A stretch of DNA of 64,000 bases, taken from positions 39,251,190-39,315,189 of the forward strand of contig OX246747.1 in NCBI GenBank assembly GCA_945910005.1, written 5' to 3'. Origin of the DNA: Isoperla grammatica (Eukaryota > Arthropoda > Insecta > Plecoptera > Perlodidae). Position 1 is the stretch's first letter; the number at the start of each line of letters is the position of its first letter. The notes under the pieces are model-generated. The model saw nothing but the letters and a program-made list of their open reading frames with translations, was not told where the DNA came from and searched no databases. Both the position numbers and the translations under genes were made by a program. Shown piece by piece: positions 1 through 12,200 of this stretch.

Positions 1-1200
1 GAGGCCCCGAAAGGGTAAAATACACCGCAGCACAGGCGCGAATTTGTCACATTATTGTAAAATAAATTAACAGTGGTTGTCTAGTAGATGGCAGGAGGGG
101 AGGTTGCATGTTACTCACAGGGAGGGAAGAGATCTGATTTTTGTGGTGGACACGTATAGGTATAATGTAACTACTAGGAAAACGGAAGCGCTCTGCGTTG
201 ACAGATGAGCGTGCTTGTGGTAATTAATAAAATGTATACAAAATCATTTTAAAACTCATCATTTTTTATAAATTTCTAAAAGTTAAAAATACAGCTCACT
301 GGAAAAGGGTTTGAGTGGCTTTAAGGTTGAATGATTTTAAGGGTTTTCATGAAACAGTACTCTACTGAAAATGCGCTAATTCAAAAACCATTGAATTTAT
401 CCGGGTATATAAAAATGTATAATGTAGATACTACCTCTACATTTTGAAATGTCGAAAAAATTCGATTTTTAGCCGCACATGGCATCAAATAGATAACTGT
501 TGCATCTAGAAAGGTATATATACTGCTGCCATTTACCATGGATATTATGTACATGTAACTTCAATGGTCCTCAAATGCGAAGCATATTAGTGGAACAGTG
601 TAAAAAGTTAAAAACTACAATATAAATTGCCGTAAACAGAAAGTAAATATTATTTTACAAAATGGCGGTGCAAGTTACAATTTTAAAACTTTCGCCAACT
701 GTCACTCTTAATGTAGGGAACATTAGTGTTGAACTTTATTTTAATCTCTCTGTAAGTTTTAATTAAAACAAATTGAAACTGGATTATTGTCGGCTAAATT
801 CCTAGTTTCATTTTTCCGTATTTGCGGTGAAAGTTTTCAAACATAGCACGTCATTGTAGCCATTGTATGACATGCTATCGACATTCCAAATACACAGTGA
901 GAAAGGTCTGATTGCGTACGCTACTTTTGGTGCATACTATGTGCATTTAATTTCAATGGTCCGCAAATGCGAATAATATCGATGGAACATCGTAAAAAAT
1001 AAAATATTTTTAGATGAGCATAGCGAATCCCTCCATTCAAATCGATCGGCCCTTTGTGTGGGTCACGTGGGTCAGGAATATAAATACACAATTTTCACAA
1101 CAGTTTTGTTATATGAAAAGTATGGTACTGTTGTCAAATCATTTAGGAATGCTATTTGCTGTAGTTCATTATATCGCAACTATTTTAACAACGCAACATT
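1..1200. other. AT-rich non-coding DNA with a diverged local repeat
   Basis: No gene is visible. Two segments resemble each other, about 531-615 and 925-1010: both contain a tract reading 'ttcaatggtcc.caaatgcga', followed by a 'tggaaca' and an A-rich stretch. The ~390-bp spacing suggests an old tandem duplication. I see nothing else here. Confidence 0.4.
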
Positions 1201-1202
1201 CA

Positions 1203-1645
<443 letters not shown>

Positions 1646-1954
1646 ATTTGCAACTTCTCCCGCATGATCCCTCGCGTATCCACCAGGTTCAACAGTCACT
1701 ACTGCTCGACAAATGGTTGATTTTGTAATACTTTATATCTAATATCTATTACCTGCAACTGCAAATAAACCAAAATGAAACCCTGTTTTCAGTTTTGGCA
1801 AAGTCCGTGGCATTCAGTCAGAACCTACTTGAACATACAATCGGTTAATCAGTGTTGAAAATCCAAGAGGATCCACATCCAAGTATATTTGAGTCAAATG
1901 CCCGCATTAGAGCTTCCTAAAATATATTAGTTGAGTATGGATTTAATGACGTGT

Positions 1955-2165
1955 CTGTAATTCGGGAGGTCGCCGGTTCGATACCGGCCACCGGCAGTCG
2001 TGACTGAAGGTTGTTTCCGAGGTTTCCCTCAGTCACGAGACGAATGCTGACATTGAGTTCTTCTTTTAGCCCTCGGACAATCCTTCCTAACTATATCTAG
2101 TTAACCTGGAGAGAGGCACACTGTGCACCCTCGGTAGCGGGTTTCCTACGAAAAATTTAATTTTT
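1955..2165 (+). mobile_element. tRNA-derived SINE, 5'-incomplete copy
   Basis: The sequence carries a Pol III B-box-like 'ggttcgataccggcc' followed by a body shared with the copies at 21746-22022 and 57722-58002: 'gactgaagg', 'ccgaggttt', 'ccctcggacaatccttcc'. This copy is on the plus strand, lacks a clean A box and is diverged in its 3' half. Confidence 0.75.
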
Positions 2166-2363
2166 GTATGCATGTTATGTCGGGTGCTGGTTGTATTTTG
2201 CTTGGTACCTGTTGAGGGAATAATCTTACGGTCAGAAAGTGAGTCAGCGCCAGCTAATGCGGCGGCCCGTGTATGTTATCTGTTGTGTCGAGGCTCAGAT
2301 AACACATTCGGATAACCAATTCTTTGTCGAGGTATGCGAGTGCTCTCATACGTGGGGATGGAA

Positions 2364-2379
2364 CCCCCCCCCCCCCCCC
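2364..2379. repeat. poly-C run
   Basis: Sixteen consecutive C residues. A comparable poly-G run lies at 2870-2887. Both are mononucleotide tracts in non-coding DNA and are likely to be length-variable or prone to sequencing error. Confidence 0.9.
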
Positions 2380-2579
2380 AACCCGCCACAACGAAGCACT
2401 GTTGCAATTGACAGCGTTGTCGCTCATTGCGACAGATCAAAAAACATTTCCCCCGAATTAGAAACTAGTGCTACAAATACGTAGTTTCAATGAGACCGAG
2501 TGGGTACCGGCCAAACCCACGGTTGGTCCATGTGTCTGGTCAACACTATGATGTTATAACTTAATATTTATAATGTAAA

Positions 2580-2665
2580 AAATAGACCCCGCTGGTGCTG
2601 GGAATCGAACCGAGGTCTCCCACACGCGGGCCAGGAACTACGGCCGTTAGGCACCCGGGTTCGCT
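2580..2665 (-). mobile_element. tRNA-like fragment (SINE head or tRNA relic)
   Basis: On the minus strand there is a B-box match (GGTTCGATTCC) with tRNA-like flanks. The rest does not fold as a complete tRNA by eye, and no clear A box at the usual distance is seen. It differs from the main SINE family here, so it may be a second SINE or a decayed tRNA pseudogene. Confidence 0.4.
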
Positions 2666-3239
2666 TCCCGTCTGGATAAATACAAAATTTATAATATACA
2701 ATATTTAATTGTATCCTTTTTATTTATATTCCCTTTTTATACAAGTAGCCACTTCTGTCTAGCCATAGCGTCCCAATGATTTTTGCTAGTGGAGGGAGTA
2801 GTGTATGTAAAATAACACATCATTTCCTCGGTCGCAAGTCAAGGAACAGTTGATCTTGAACATTTGCTAGGGGGGGGGGGGGGGGGGAGGGAGCGCACTA
2901 AATCGATGAAGGCCTATATTATTTCAATATATTTTCTCAGTACTATGGTGTCTGGGCACAAACACCAATAACAGGGTCAGGGATAATGTTCCACAAGATG
3001 CTATGGTAAAATTGTTCGATCTTGATCAATAATGGCAAAACTTCTCGTATTGGTTGGGATTTGGGAAACAAAAATTATTTTGTAAATCGTTCACATTTCG
3101 ATCAAATTATAAGAAAATAGCCGTTTAAAAAGGAAAAGCGCATAATATATCATCACCTAGTAACCTATTAGTTCCATTAGGCCGAGACCTGCCAAAAACC
3201 TGTAATTATTTATTGTTTTAAAAAAAGGATTATAATTTG

Positions 3240-6200
3240 TTTGTATAAAAAGTAAGAAGTATCCAACAATAAGGGGGCTTAATTAGATGCGTAATATATT
3301 TGTTTAAAGAAAGGTATGTAAATCATAGAATGTTCCTTCTCGTTTACGAGAAAGAGGACCAGCTCCAAAAACGCTCCGTATAGGTAACAGAAACATTATT
3401 TTTCTGTATAAAAAGTATAAAGTGTACAACATTGAGGGTACATTAGTATGATACTAAATTAAATCGTCTATGAAACCGTATGTGAAACTTAGAATCTTAA
3501 CCACCCGTTTACGAGCAAAAGAGTCAGCTCCAAATACTCACCTCAATAACGTGCTGTGTTATTATATGTAATTATTTCTTAAAAGTATGAGGTGTACAAC
3601 ATAAAGGGTAGTATCCTATGAAGCATATCATTAAACTTATATATAATATCTAAAAAGCGAGAAATCCTGAACCGTCGGTTTTGAGCAGGAGAGTCAGCTC
3701 CAACAACGCAAATCAATAACGTGGAGTGTTATTAAAATTCATTATTTGTTTGTTGAAAAAGTATGAAGTGCCCAACAAATAGGGTACGTTCATATGATAC
3801 GTATTTACTAGGTTATTTTTAATATCTAGTCAGCAAGAAATTCTAATCCGACAGTGATGAGCAGGAGGCTAAACTCCAAACGCCACTGAAAAAAAAGGAA
3901 TTAATATCTTTTTGTTTAAAAAGTATGAAGTGTACAACATAACACAACATAATAAGGGTAGGGGTAATATAGATTCGCAATTTAGTTGTCTATAAAAACG
4001 TAGGTCAATTTCTGAATGTTCATTTCTCGTTTAGGAGCAGGAGGACGAGCTGCAAAAACGCTTCTCAGGTACATGGATGATATATTATTTTTTTGTATAT
4101 AAAGTATGAAGTGTACAAACAAGGGGGTGGGTAGTTGAGATACGAATTTTAGTTGTTTATAATAAAATAGGTCAATCTCTAAATGTTCACTTTTCGTTAA
4201 GGAGCAGGAGGACGAGCACCAAAAACGCTTCTCAGGCACAACGATTATATATTATTTTTTTTAATAAAAAGTATGAAGTGTAAAAACACAGGAGTGGGTA
4301 GTTAAGATGCGCATTTTAGTTGTTCATAATAAAATAGGTCAATCTATGAATGTTCACTTATCGTTTAGGAGCATGAGGACGAGCTCCAAAACTACTTCTC
4401 ATGTACAACGAATACATTATTTTTTTGTATAAAAAGTATGAAGTGTACAAAAATTGGGGTAGGAAGTTTAGATTTGCAATTTAGTTGTGTATAATAACGT
4501 AGGTCAATCTCTGAATGTTCACTTCTCGTTTAGGAGCAGGAGGACGAGCTCCTAAACTACTTCTCAGGTACAACGAATACATTATTTTTCTGTATAAAAA
4601 GTATGAAGTGTACAAACATTGGGGTGGGTAGTTAAGATTTGCAATTAAGTTGTGTATAATAACGTAGGTCAATCTCGGAATGTTCACTTCTCGTTTAGGA
4701 GCAGGAGGACGAGCTCCTAAACTACTTCTCAGGTACAACAAATACATTATTTTTCTGTATAAAAAGTATGAAGTGTACAAACATGGTGGTGGGTATTATA
4801 GATACGCAATTAAGTTGTGTATAATAACGTAGGTCAATCTTGGAATGTTCACTTCTCGTTCAGGAGCAGGAGGACGAGCTCCAAAACTACTTCTCAGGTA
4901 CAACGAATACATTATTTTTCTGTATAAAAAGTATGAAGTGTACAAACATAGGGAGGAGTAGTATAGATGCGAAATTTATTTGTCTATAATAACAAAGGTC
5001 AATCTTTGAATGTTCACTTCTCGTTTAGGAGCAGGAGGACGAGCTCCAAAAACGCTTCTCAGGTACATAGATGATATATTATAATTTGTATAAAAAGTAT
5101 GAAGTGTACAAACAAGATGGCGGGTAGTTTAGATAGGCATTTTAGTTGTTTATAATAAAATAGGTCAATCACTGAATGTTCACTTTTAGTTTAGGAGCAG
5201 GAGGACGAGCTCCAAAAACGCATCTCAGGCACAACGATTATATATTATTTTTTTTAATAAAAAGTATGAGTTGTACAAACACAGGGGTGAGTAGTTTAAT
5301 TGAACATTTTGGTTGTTCATAATAAAATAGGTCAATCTCTGAATGTTCACTTTTCGTTTAGGAGCAGGAGGACGAGCTCCTAAACTACTTCTCAGGTACA
5401 ACGAATACATTATTTTTCTGTATAAAAAGTATGAAGTGTACAAACATGGTGGTGGGTATTATAGATACGCCATTATGTTGTGTATAATAACGTAGGTCAA
5501 TCTCTGAATGTTCACTTCTCGTTTAGGAGCAGGAGGACGAGCTCCAAAACTACTTCTCAGTTACAACGAATACATTATTTTTCTGTATAAAAAGTATGAA
5601 GTGTACAAACATTGGGGTGGGTAGTTTAGATTTGCAATTAAGTTGTGTATAATAACGTAGGTCAATCTCGGAATGTTCACTTCTCGTTTAGGAGCAGGAG
5701 GACGAGCTCCTAAACTACTTCTCAGGTACAACGAATACATTATTTTTCTGTATAAAAAGTATGAAGTGTACAAACATGGTGGTGGGTATTATAGATACGC
5801 AATTAAGTTGTGTATAATAACGTAGGTCAATCTTGGAATGTTCACTTCTCGTTTAGGAGCAGGAGGACGAGCTCCAAAAACGCTTCTCAGGTACATAGAT
5901 GATATATTATTTTTTTGTATAAAAAGTATGAAGTGTACAAACAAGATGGCGGGTAGTTTAGATAGGCATTTTAGTTGTTTATAATAAAATAGGTCAATCT
6001 CTGAATGTTCACTTTTAGTTTAGGAGCAGGAGGACGAGCTCCAAAAACGCATCTCAGGCACAACGATTATATATTATTTTTTTTAATAAAAAGTATGAGT
6101 TGTACAAACACAGGGGTGAGTAGTTTAAATGCGCATTTTGGTTGTTCATAATAAAATAGGTCAATCTCTGAATGTTCACTTTTCGTTTAGGAGCAGGAGG

Positions 6201-8745
6201 ACGAGCTCCAAAACTACTTCTCATGTACAATGAATACATTATTTTTCTGTATAAAAAGTATGAAGTGTACAAACATTGGGGTGGGTAGTTTAGATTTGCA
6301 ATTAAGTTGTGTATAATAACGTAGGTCAATCTCGGAATGTTCACTTCTCGTTTAAGAGCAGGAGGACGAGCTCCTAAACTACTTCTCAGGTACAACGAAT
6401 ACATTATTTTTCTGTATAAAAAGTATGAAGTGTACAAACATGGTGGTGGGTATTATAGATACGCAATTAAGTTGTGTATAATAACGTAGGTCAATCTTGG
6501 AATGTTCACTTCTCGTTTAGGAGCAGGAGGACGAGCTCCAAAACTACTTCTCAGGTACAACGAATACATTATTTTTCTGTATAAAAAGTATGAAGTGTAC
6601 AAACATAGGGAGGAGTAGTATAGATGCGAAATTTATTTGTCTATAGTAACAAAGGTCAATCTTTGAATGTTCACTTCTCGTTTAGGAGCAGGAGGACGAG
6701 CTCCAAAAACGCTTCTCAGGTACATAGATGATATATTATTTTTTTGTATAAAAAGTATGAAATGTACAAACATTGGGGTGGGTAGTTTAGATTTGCAATT
6801 AAGTTGTGTATAATAACGTAGGTCAATCTCGGAATGTTCACTTTTCGTTTAGGAGCAGGAGGACGAGCTCCAAAAACGCATCTCAGGCACAACGATTAAA
6901 TATATTTTTTTTAAATAAAAAGTATGAGTTGTACAAACACAGGGGTGAGTAGTTTAAATGCGCATTTTGGTTGTTCATAATAAAATAGGTCAATCTCTGA
7001 ATGTTCATTTCTCGTTTAGGAGCAGGAGGACGAGCTCCTAAACTACTTCTCAGGTACAACGAATACATTATTTTTCTGTATAAAAAGTATGAAGTGTACA
7101 AACATGGTGGTGGGTATTATAGATACGCCATTATGTTGTGTATAATAACGTAGGTCAATCTCTGAATGTTCACTTCTCGTTTAGGAGCAGGAGGACGAGC
7201 TCCAAAACTACTTCTCAGTTACAACGAATACATTATTTTTCTGTATAAAAAGTATGAAGTGTACAAACATAGGGGTGGACATTATAGATGCGCAATTCAG
7301 TTGTGTATAAGAACGTAGGTCAATCTCTGAATGTTCACTTCTCGTTTAGGAGCAGGAGGACGAGTTTCAAAAACGCTTTTCAGGTACATAGATGATATAT
7401 TATTTTTTTGTAAAAAAAGTATGAAGTGTACAAACAAGGGGGTGGGTAGTTTAAATGCGCATTTTAGTTGTCTATAAAAACGTAGGTCAATCTCTGAATG
7501 TTCACTTCTCGTTTAGGAGCAGGAGGACGAGCTCCAAAAACGCTTCTTAGGTACAAGGAATATATATTATTTTTCTGTATTAAAAGTATGAAGTGTACAA
7601 ACATAGGGCTGGGTAGTTTAGATGCGCATTTTAGTTGTCTCTAAAAACGTAGGTCAATCTCTGAATGTTCACTTCTCGTTTAGGAGCAGGAGGACGAGCT
7701 CCAAAAACGCTTCTTAGGTACAAGGAATATATATTATTTTTTTGTATAAAAAGTATGAATTGTACAAACATGGAGGTGGGTATTATAGATGCGCAATTCA
7801 GTTGTGTATAAGAACGTAGTTCAATCTCTGAATGTTCACTTCTCGTTTAGGAGCAGGAGGACGAGCTCCAAAAACGCTTTTCAGGTACATAGATGATATA
7901 TTATTTTTTTGTATAAAAAGTATGAAGTGTACAAACATATGGGTGGGTAGTTTAGATGCGCATTTTAGTTGTCTATAAAAACGTAGGTCAATCTCTGAAT
8001 GTTCACTTCTCGTTTAGGAGCAGGAGGACGAGCTCCAAAAACGCTTTAGGTACAACGATTATATATTATTGTTTTAAATAAAAAGTATGATGTGTACAAA
8101 CAAGGGGGTGGATAGTTTAGATGCGCATTTTAGTTGTGTATAATATCGTAGGTCCATATCTGAATGTTCACTTCTCGTTTGGGAGCAGGATGACGAGCTC
8201 CAAAACTACTTCTCAGGTACAACGAATACATTATTTTTCTGTATTAAAAGTATGAAGTGTGCGTCATTGAGGGTATGTTTGTATGATGTGGAATAATTGT
8301 TTTATTATTTTTGAACTGAAAACTTGCAATGTTCGCATCTCCAATCATATTTAGGTATGAAATTACTGGAATTTGGTTTATTTTTTTTTTTTTGTAAAAA
8401 AAGTATGAAGTGTACAAACATGGGGGTGGCTAATTTAGTTGCGCAATTTAGTTATCTATAATAATAAATGTACATCTAAGAATGTTCACTTCTCGTTTAC
8501 GCGCTGGAGGACGAGCTCCAAACGCTTCTCAGGTACAACGATTATACATTATTTTTTTGTATAAAAAGTATGAAGTGTACAAACATGGGGGTGGGTAGTT
8601 TAGATGCGCATTTTAGTTGTCTCTAATAACGTAGGTCAATCTTTGAATGTTCACTTCTCGTTTAGGAGCAGGAGGACGAGCTCCAAAACTATTTTTCAGG
8701 TACAACGATTACATTATTTTTCTGTATGAGAAGTATGAATTTGTA
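3240..8745. repeat. Satellite array, ~166-bp monomer, ~33 copies
   Basis: Roughly 33 head-to-tail monomers of 163-169 bp. Each contains a conserved core around 'ggagcaggaggacgagctcc', then a T-rich segment and 'aaaaagtatgaagtgtac'. The core includes a 5-bp inverted repeat, GGAGC...GCTCC, around a 10-base loop. Monomers in the centre (about 4.5-7.3 kb) are highly alike. Those at both edges (3.2-4.0 kb and 8.24-8.6 kb) are clearly diverged, as expected from unequal exchange. Distinctive variants recur at 829 bp (5 monomers) and at 1657-1658 bp (10 monomers), which shows higher-order structure. Short Tyr/Arg-rich minus-strand frames such as MYTSYFLYRK are readings of the repeat, not genes. Confidence 0.93.
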
Positions 8746-9287
8746 TTGGTTGCCTCAAAATTAAAGGTTATGTGGAAATTGTTTTTGGGGGGTAATGTTA
8801 TAATGCATCATTTTGTGGCTAGTTTCGTATGATCGTTCATACATAATTTGTTAAGGGTTACGTTTGGTAAGTACTGGTAGTTGAGGAGACTCATGATAGG
8901 TGGCAGCACAACTGCTGTTCGTTTGGTTTTGGGAGCTGGAAATACTTGGAGCTAAAAGCACGCACGCGATTTCTTGAACTAGTTTGTTGTTTATGTCAGC
9001 GTCCACAAAATGGTGGAATGTGAAATCTGATTGAAAGTTCCACATCTTTTTATGGTTGTTTTTGGAATATTAATGTGTTTATTTCTGACATGTGTCGATG
9101 ATGTGTAATTTGATGTGTAATTTGCACCTTAAACATCACCTCTTCACCGATCGTCTGCGACAACATGAATCGTAGGCCTAACCATGAACACTTGAATCTG
9201 TATGATGTTGTTCCGACAAGGTGGTCGATTTCAGTTGTAACCAAGCTTTAATTACAATAAATTGTGTTGTGTGAAATCGTGGAGAAG
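8746..9287. promoter_or_regulatory. Region upstream of the ZAD zinc-finger gene
   Basis: No coding sequence is recognisable between the end of the satellite and the first ATG of the zinc-finger gene. The promoter and 5' UTR should lie here, but I see no convincing TATA box or initiator, so the exact start of transcription is unknown. Confidence 0.3.
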
Positions 9288-12200
9288 ATGCAGTTTAATC
9301 TGCAGGCCGATCACGGCGACCCGATGGAGCGGTGTCGCCTTTGTGCCTGTCACTGTAGTCCTGCCAACAAGGTTGACATCTTCAGCGAGGAGGGGAGAAC
9401 CAGAGAACTGGAGGTTAAAATGAGAGCCTGCCTCCCTTTAGAGGTTGGTTTTAACTAATTACGTACAGTGCGAGGTAGGTGGGGTAAGCCCACCTTTATG
9501 CCAGAACGTAGGCCTAGGCCTATTCCTTCCCACGCACTACTGGGGTTACGCCCTCTAGGCCTAGCCCTTGTCCTAACCTAGTGGATTGTGACAGATCGAG
9601 TTTGACGCTGACTAGGCCTAGGCCCTAGGCCTAGCCAAAGTCCCAATAGGCCTATCAAAGATCTTGGTAGCCTCTGCCTAAGTGCATTTTAACTTTAAGG
9701 ATTCACTTTTAACAGGGGTAGAGGCTAGGCTAAGCCTAGGCCTAAGTTCTCCTCTAGTAGAATTTTTGCTTGTCAGATTTAAAAATCGTATCTAATATCT
9801 CTACTAATATGCAACGGTCTATCGTTTGTGGGTTGCCCGTTGGGTTACCGACCGAATGCAATGTCACGTCACGTCGTTCTCTCTCACAGTCGCAGGTGAT
9901 GATGGTAGCCGACCGCCTGCCCAAGTCCGTCTGCTGTCAGTGTGTCGCGTTACTCGAGAGGTTCAACACGTTTCGGCAGGACTGCGTCTCGGCGTCTGCG
10001 CTACTCAGGCGGTGCATGGAGCAGTACAACGCCCGGGCAGCGCAACAGGTGAGCAGGCGGTGGCAAAGCCTGCACTCATGTGAGGCTAATATACATTAGA
10101 GTTTATTTACAAATTCGCAATGGCATGATGGCCTACTAAGCGAAAATGTGGGTATGAAAAGAAGGCTTTACGTATTTACTAAATTTGTTAATTTACTAAT
10201 TTTAGTGTTTTTAACAGTTCCTGGTGTTAGTTTAAAAATATGACATTGCCTGGAAGAACTCAGGAACATCAATCAAGTTTAGATGTTTGTGTGTGCGCAG
10301 GGTGGCGCTCTACAACAGCAGCTGGAAGGTCTACAACACCAAATGCGGCGAGCTACCAAGGGTAGGAGCGACTCAATGCCCACGCTAGAACCCCAGGTAT
10401 TATTAAACTATCTTATATATAAATGTGTGTCAAATAATTGCTCAACACCTTTTGTTAATTTGAAAATTATACATCTGATAACGATTAGACAACGTAAACG
10501 CACGACTAACGCGAGTGTTTCCCTCGCAGCCCCCCTCCCGCCGGTCCACGGAGGAACCGCCGCCCGTGCCCGCCCTCCTCCCCGTGCGGGTTCTACCGCC
10601 GGCCGACGAGGTCATCATAGACCTGGAGGCTCCGCCCCCCCACCTGTCGCAGCGCAGGCGCACAGTGGTCGACCTTGCGGACGATGACTCTCCCAGGCAG
10701 AGGAAGGCGACCAGTCTCCTCAAGGAGAGTCTGCTACGTAGCGGCGGGAAGAACCGCTCCAACTCGGTAGAGGAACTGGCCGTCGTGCCGGCGCGATCCC
10801 CGAGGAAGTTGCCGCACAGCGTGAAGGCCGCGTCTGTCAACGGGGGGACGGAGGAGGCGTCCAACGGGGGGAGCCGCAGGAAGAACGCAAAGCCGCGGAA
10901 GATTGCGCGCACCGAAGAAGACGAGGAGGAAGACACGCCGAGGGAGGTGGACTCGCGCCCGTTCAGCTGCATGCTGTGCGAGAAGAACTTTGCGACCAAG
11001 AGCGGACTGAGCCGGCATCTGAACGCCTGCCACGGCATCGACATGGCCGACGTGGACAGTTGCGAGTCCTCGTTCCAGAACGTCTCGTATCCGCGCGGCA
11101 AACAGTCCCCGCCCTCCAAGCCCCCGCGGGCAGTCCCCGCCCCCAAGAACTACGAGCGAGACATCGAGTGCATCGAGGTCGAGGAGGACGAGCTGAGCGA
11201 CGGCTTCCTGTGCTGCGAGCTGTGCCTGCGAACGTTCGCCGACAAGCAGAGTCTCTGGCTCCACTTCCGTTACACCCACAAGGACGAGGCGCCCTACGCC
11301 TGCGGACTCTGCCTGAAGCTGTGCGGCAATAACGCGGCACTGTCGCGGCACTGGCGAGGACACTACCGCGAGGGCAACGGGGGCGCCGAGTACCTCTCAC
11401 TCGAGCGCCGGTACTCGTGCGAGATCTGCGGACGTCAGGACAACTCGAGGAAGAAACTCGTCAACCACCTGCGGATACACGCGTTGGCGGCGGACGTCGA
11501 GCCCGAGTCGCTCGTCATCGTCAACGCCGAGTTCTACGTCGGCGACGAGGGGGGTGAGGCCCGCTCGGACCGCGAGGAGGAGTTCTCGAGGACGACGTCT
11601 AGTTCCGAGGCGTACCACCCGTGCGCGCTCTGCTTCAAGGCGTTCGAGTCTGATCAGGCGCTGGCGAAACACGTCAGGAACAGCCACAAGGGCAACGACG
11701 GCGGCGGCGGAGTCAGGCAAGTAGGGGACGGTCGTCGTAGAGTTTTAAGAGTTTTAAACGAAAAATAAATGTAGAGTTAAAGAGTTATAGTAGAGTTAAA
11801 GAGTTATAGTAGAGTTAGGCATCAACGTCGCAGTCGCTAAAAATATAATTTTTTTAACGGGGGAAGAAGGTGTTTAAGTTTACAAGGTTGTTTTAAAGCG
11901 ATGTTAAATCATAGATATAAATTTTGTTACCAAGATATGTAACTGAATGGAGGTCCGAGGACCTATGCTCGTTCCTCGATGGCCGCCATATTGTATTATT
12001 GCCTGTTCGTTTACATTTTAACATGTGTGTTTTTCAATGTGTTATACATTGCCAGGCGTATGTCATTGATATTGATGGCTATAAAAAGAAAGTACGCGAG
12101 TATCTGTATACCCATCAGCCATAAAGTAGTCATTTCAGCATTGAATATAATAATTTCTATTAAATATACAATATGGGGACGTTCCGAGAATAATCCATTG

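Noticed and set aside
3982..7101. Several minus-strand frames (MYTSYFLYRK..., LRSSLGARPPAPKR...)
   Set aside because: They are readings of the ~166-bp satellite monomer; the same peptide recurs with each monomer and there is no splice or start context.
11717..11768. Stop codon at 11766 as the end of a short zinc-finger gene
   Set aside because: The GC-AG donor at 11717 joins in phase to the next finger exon. The 17 residues before this stop (GVRQVGDG...) look intronic, though a retained-intron isoform is possible.
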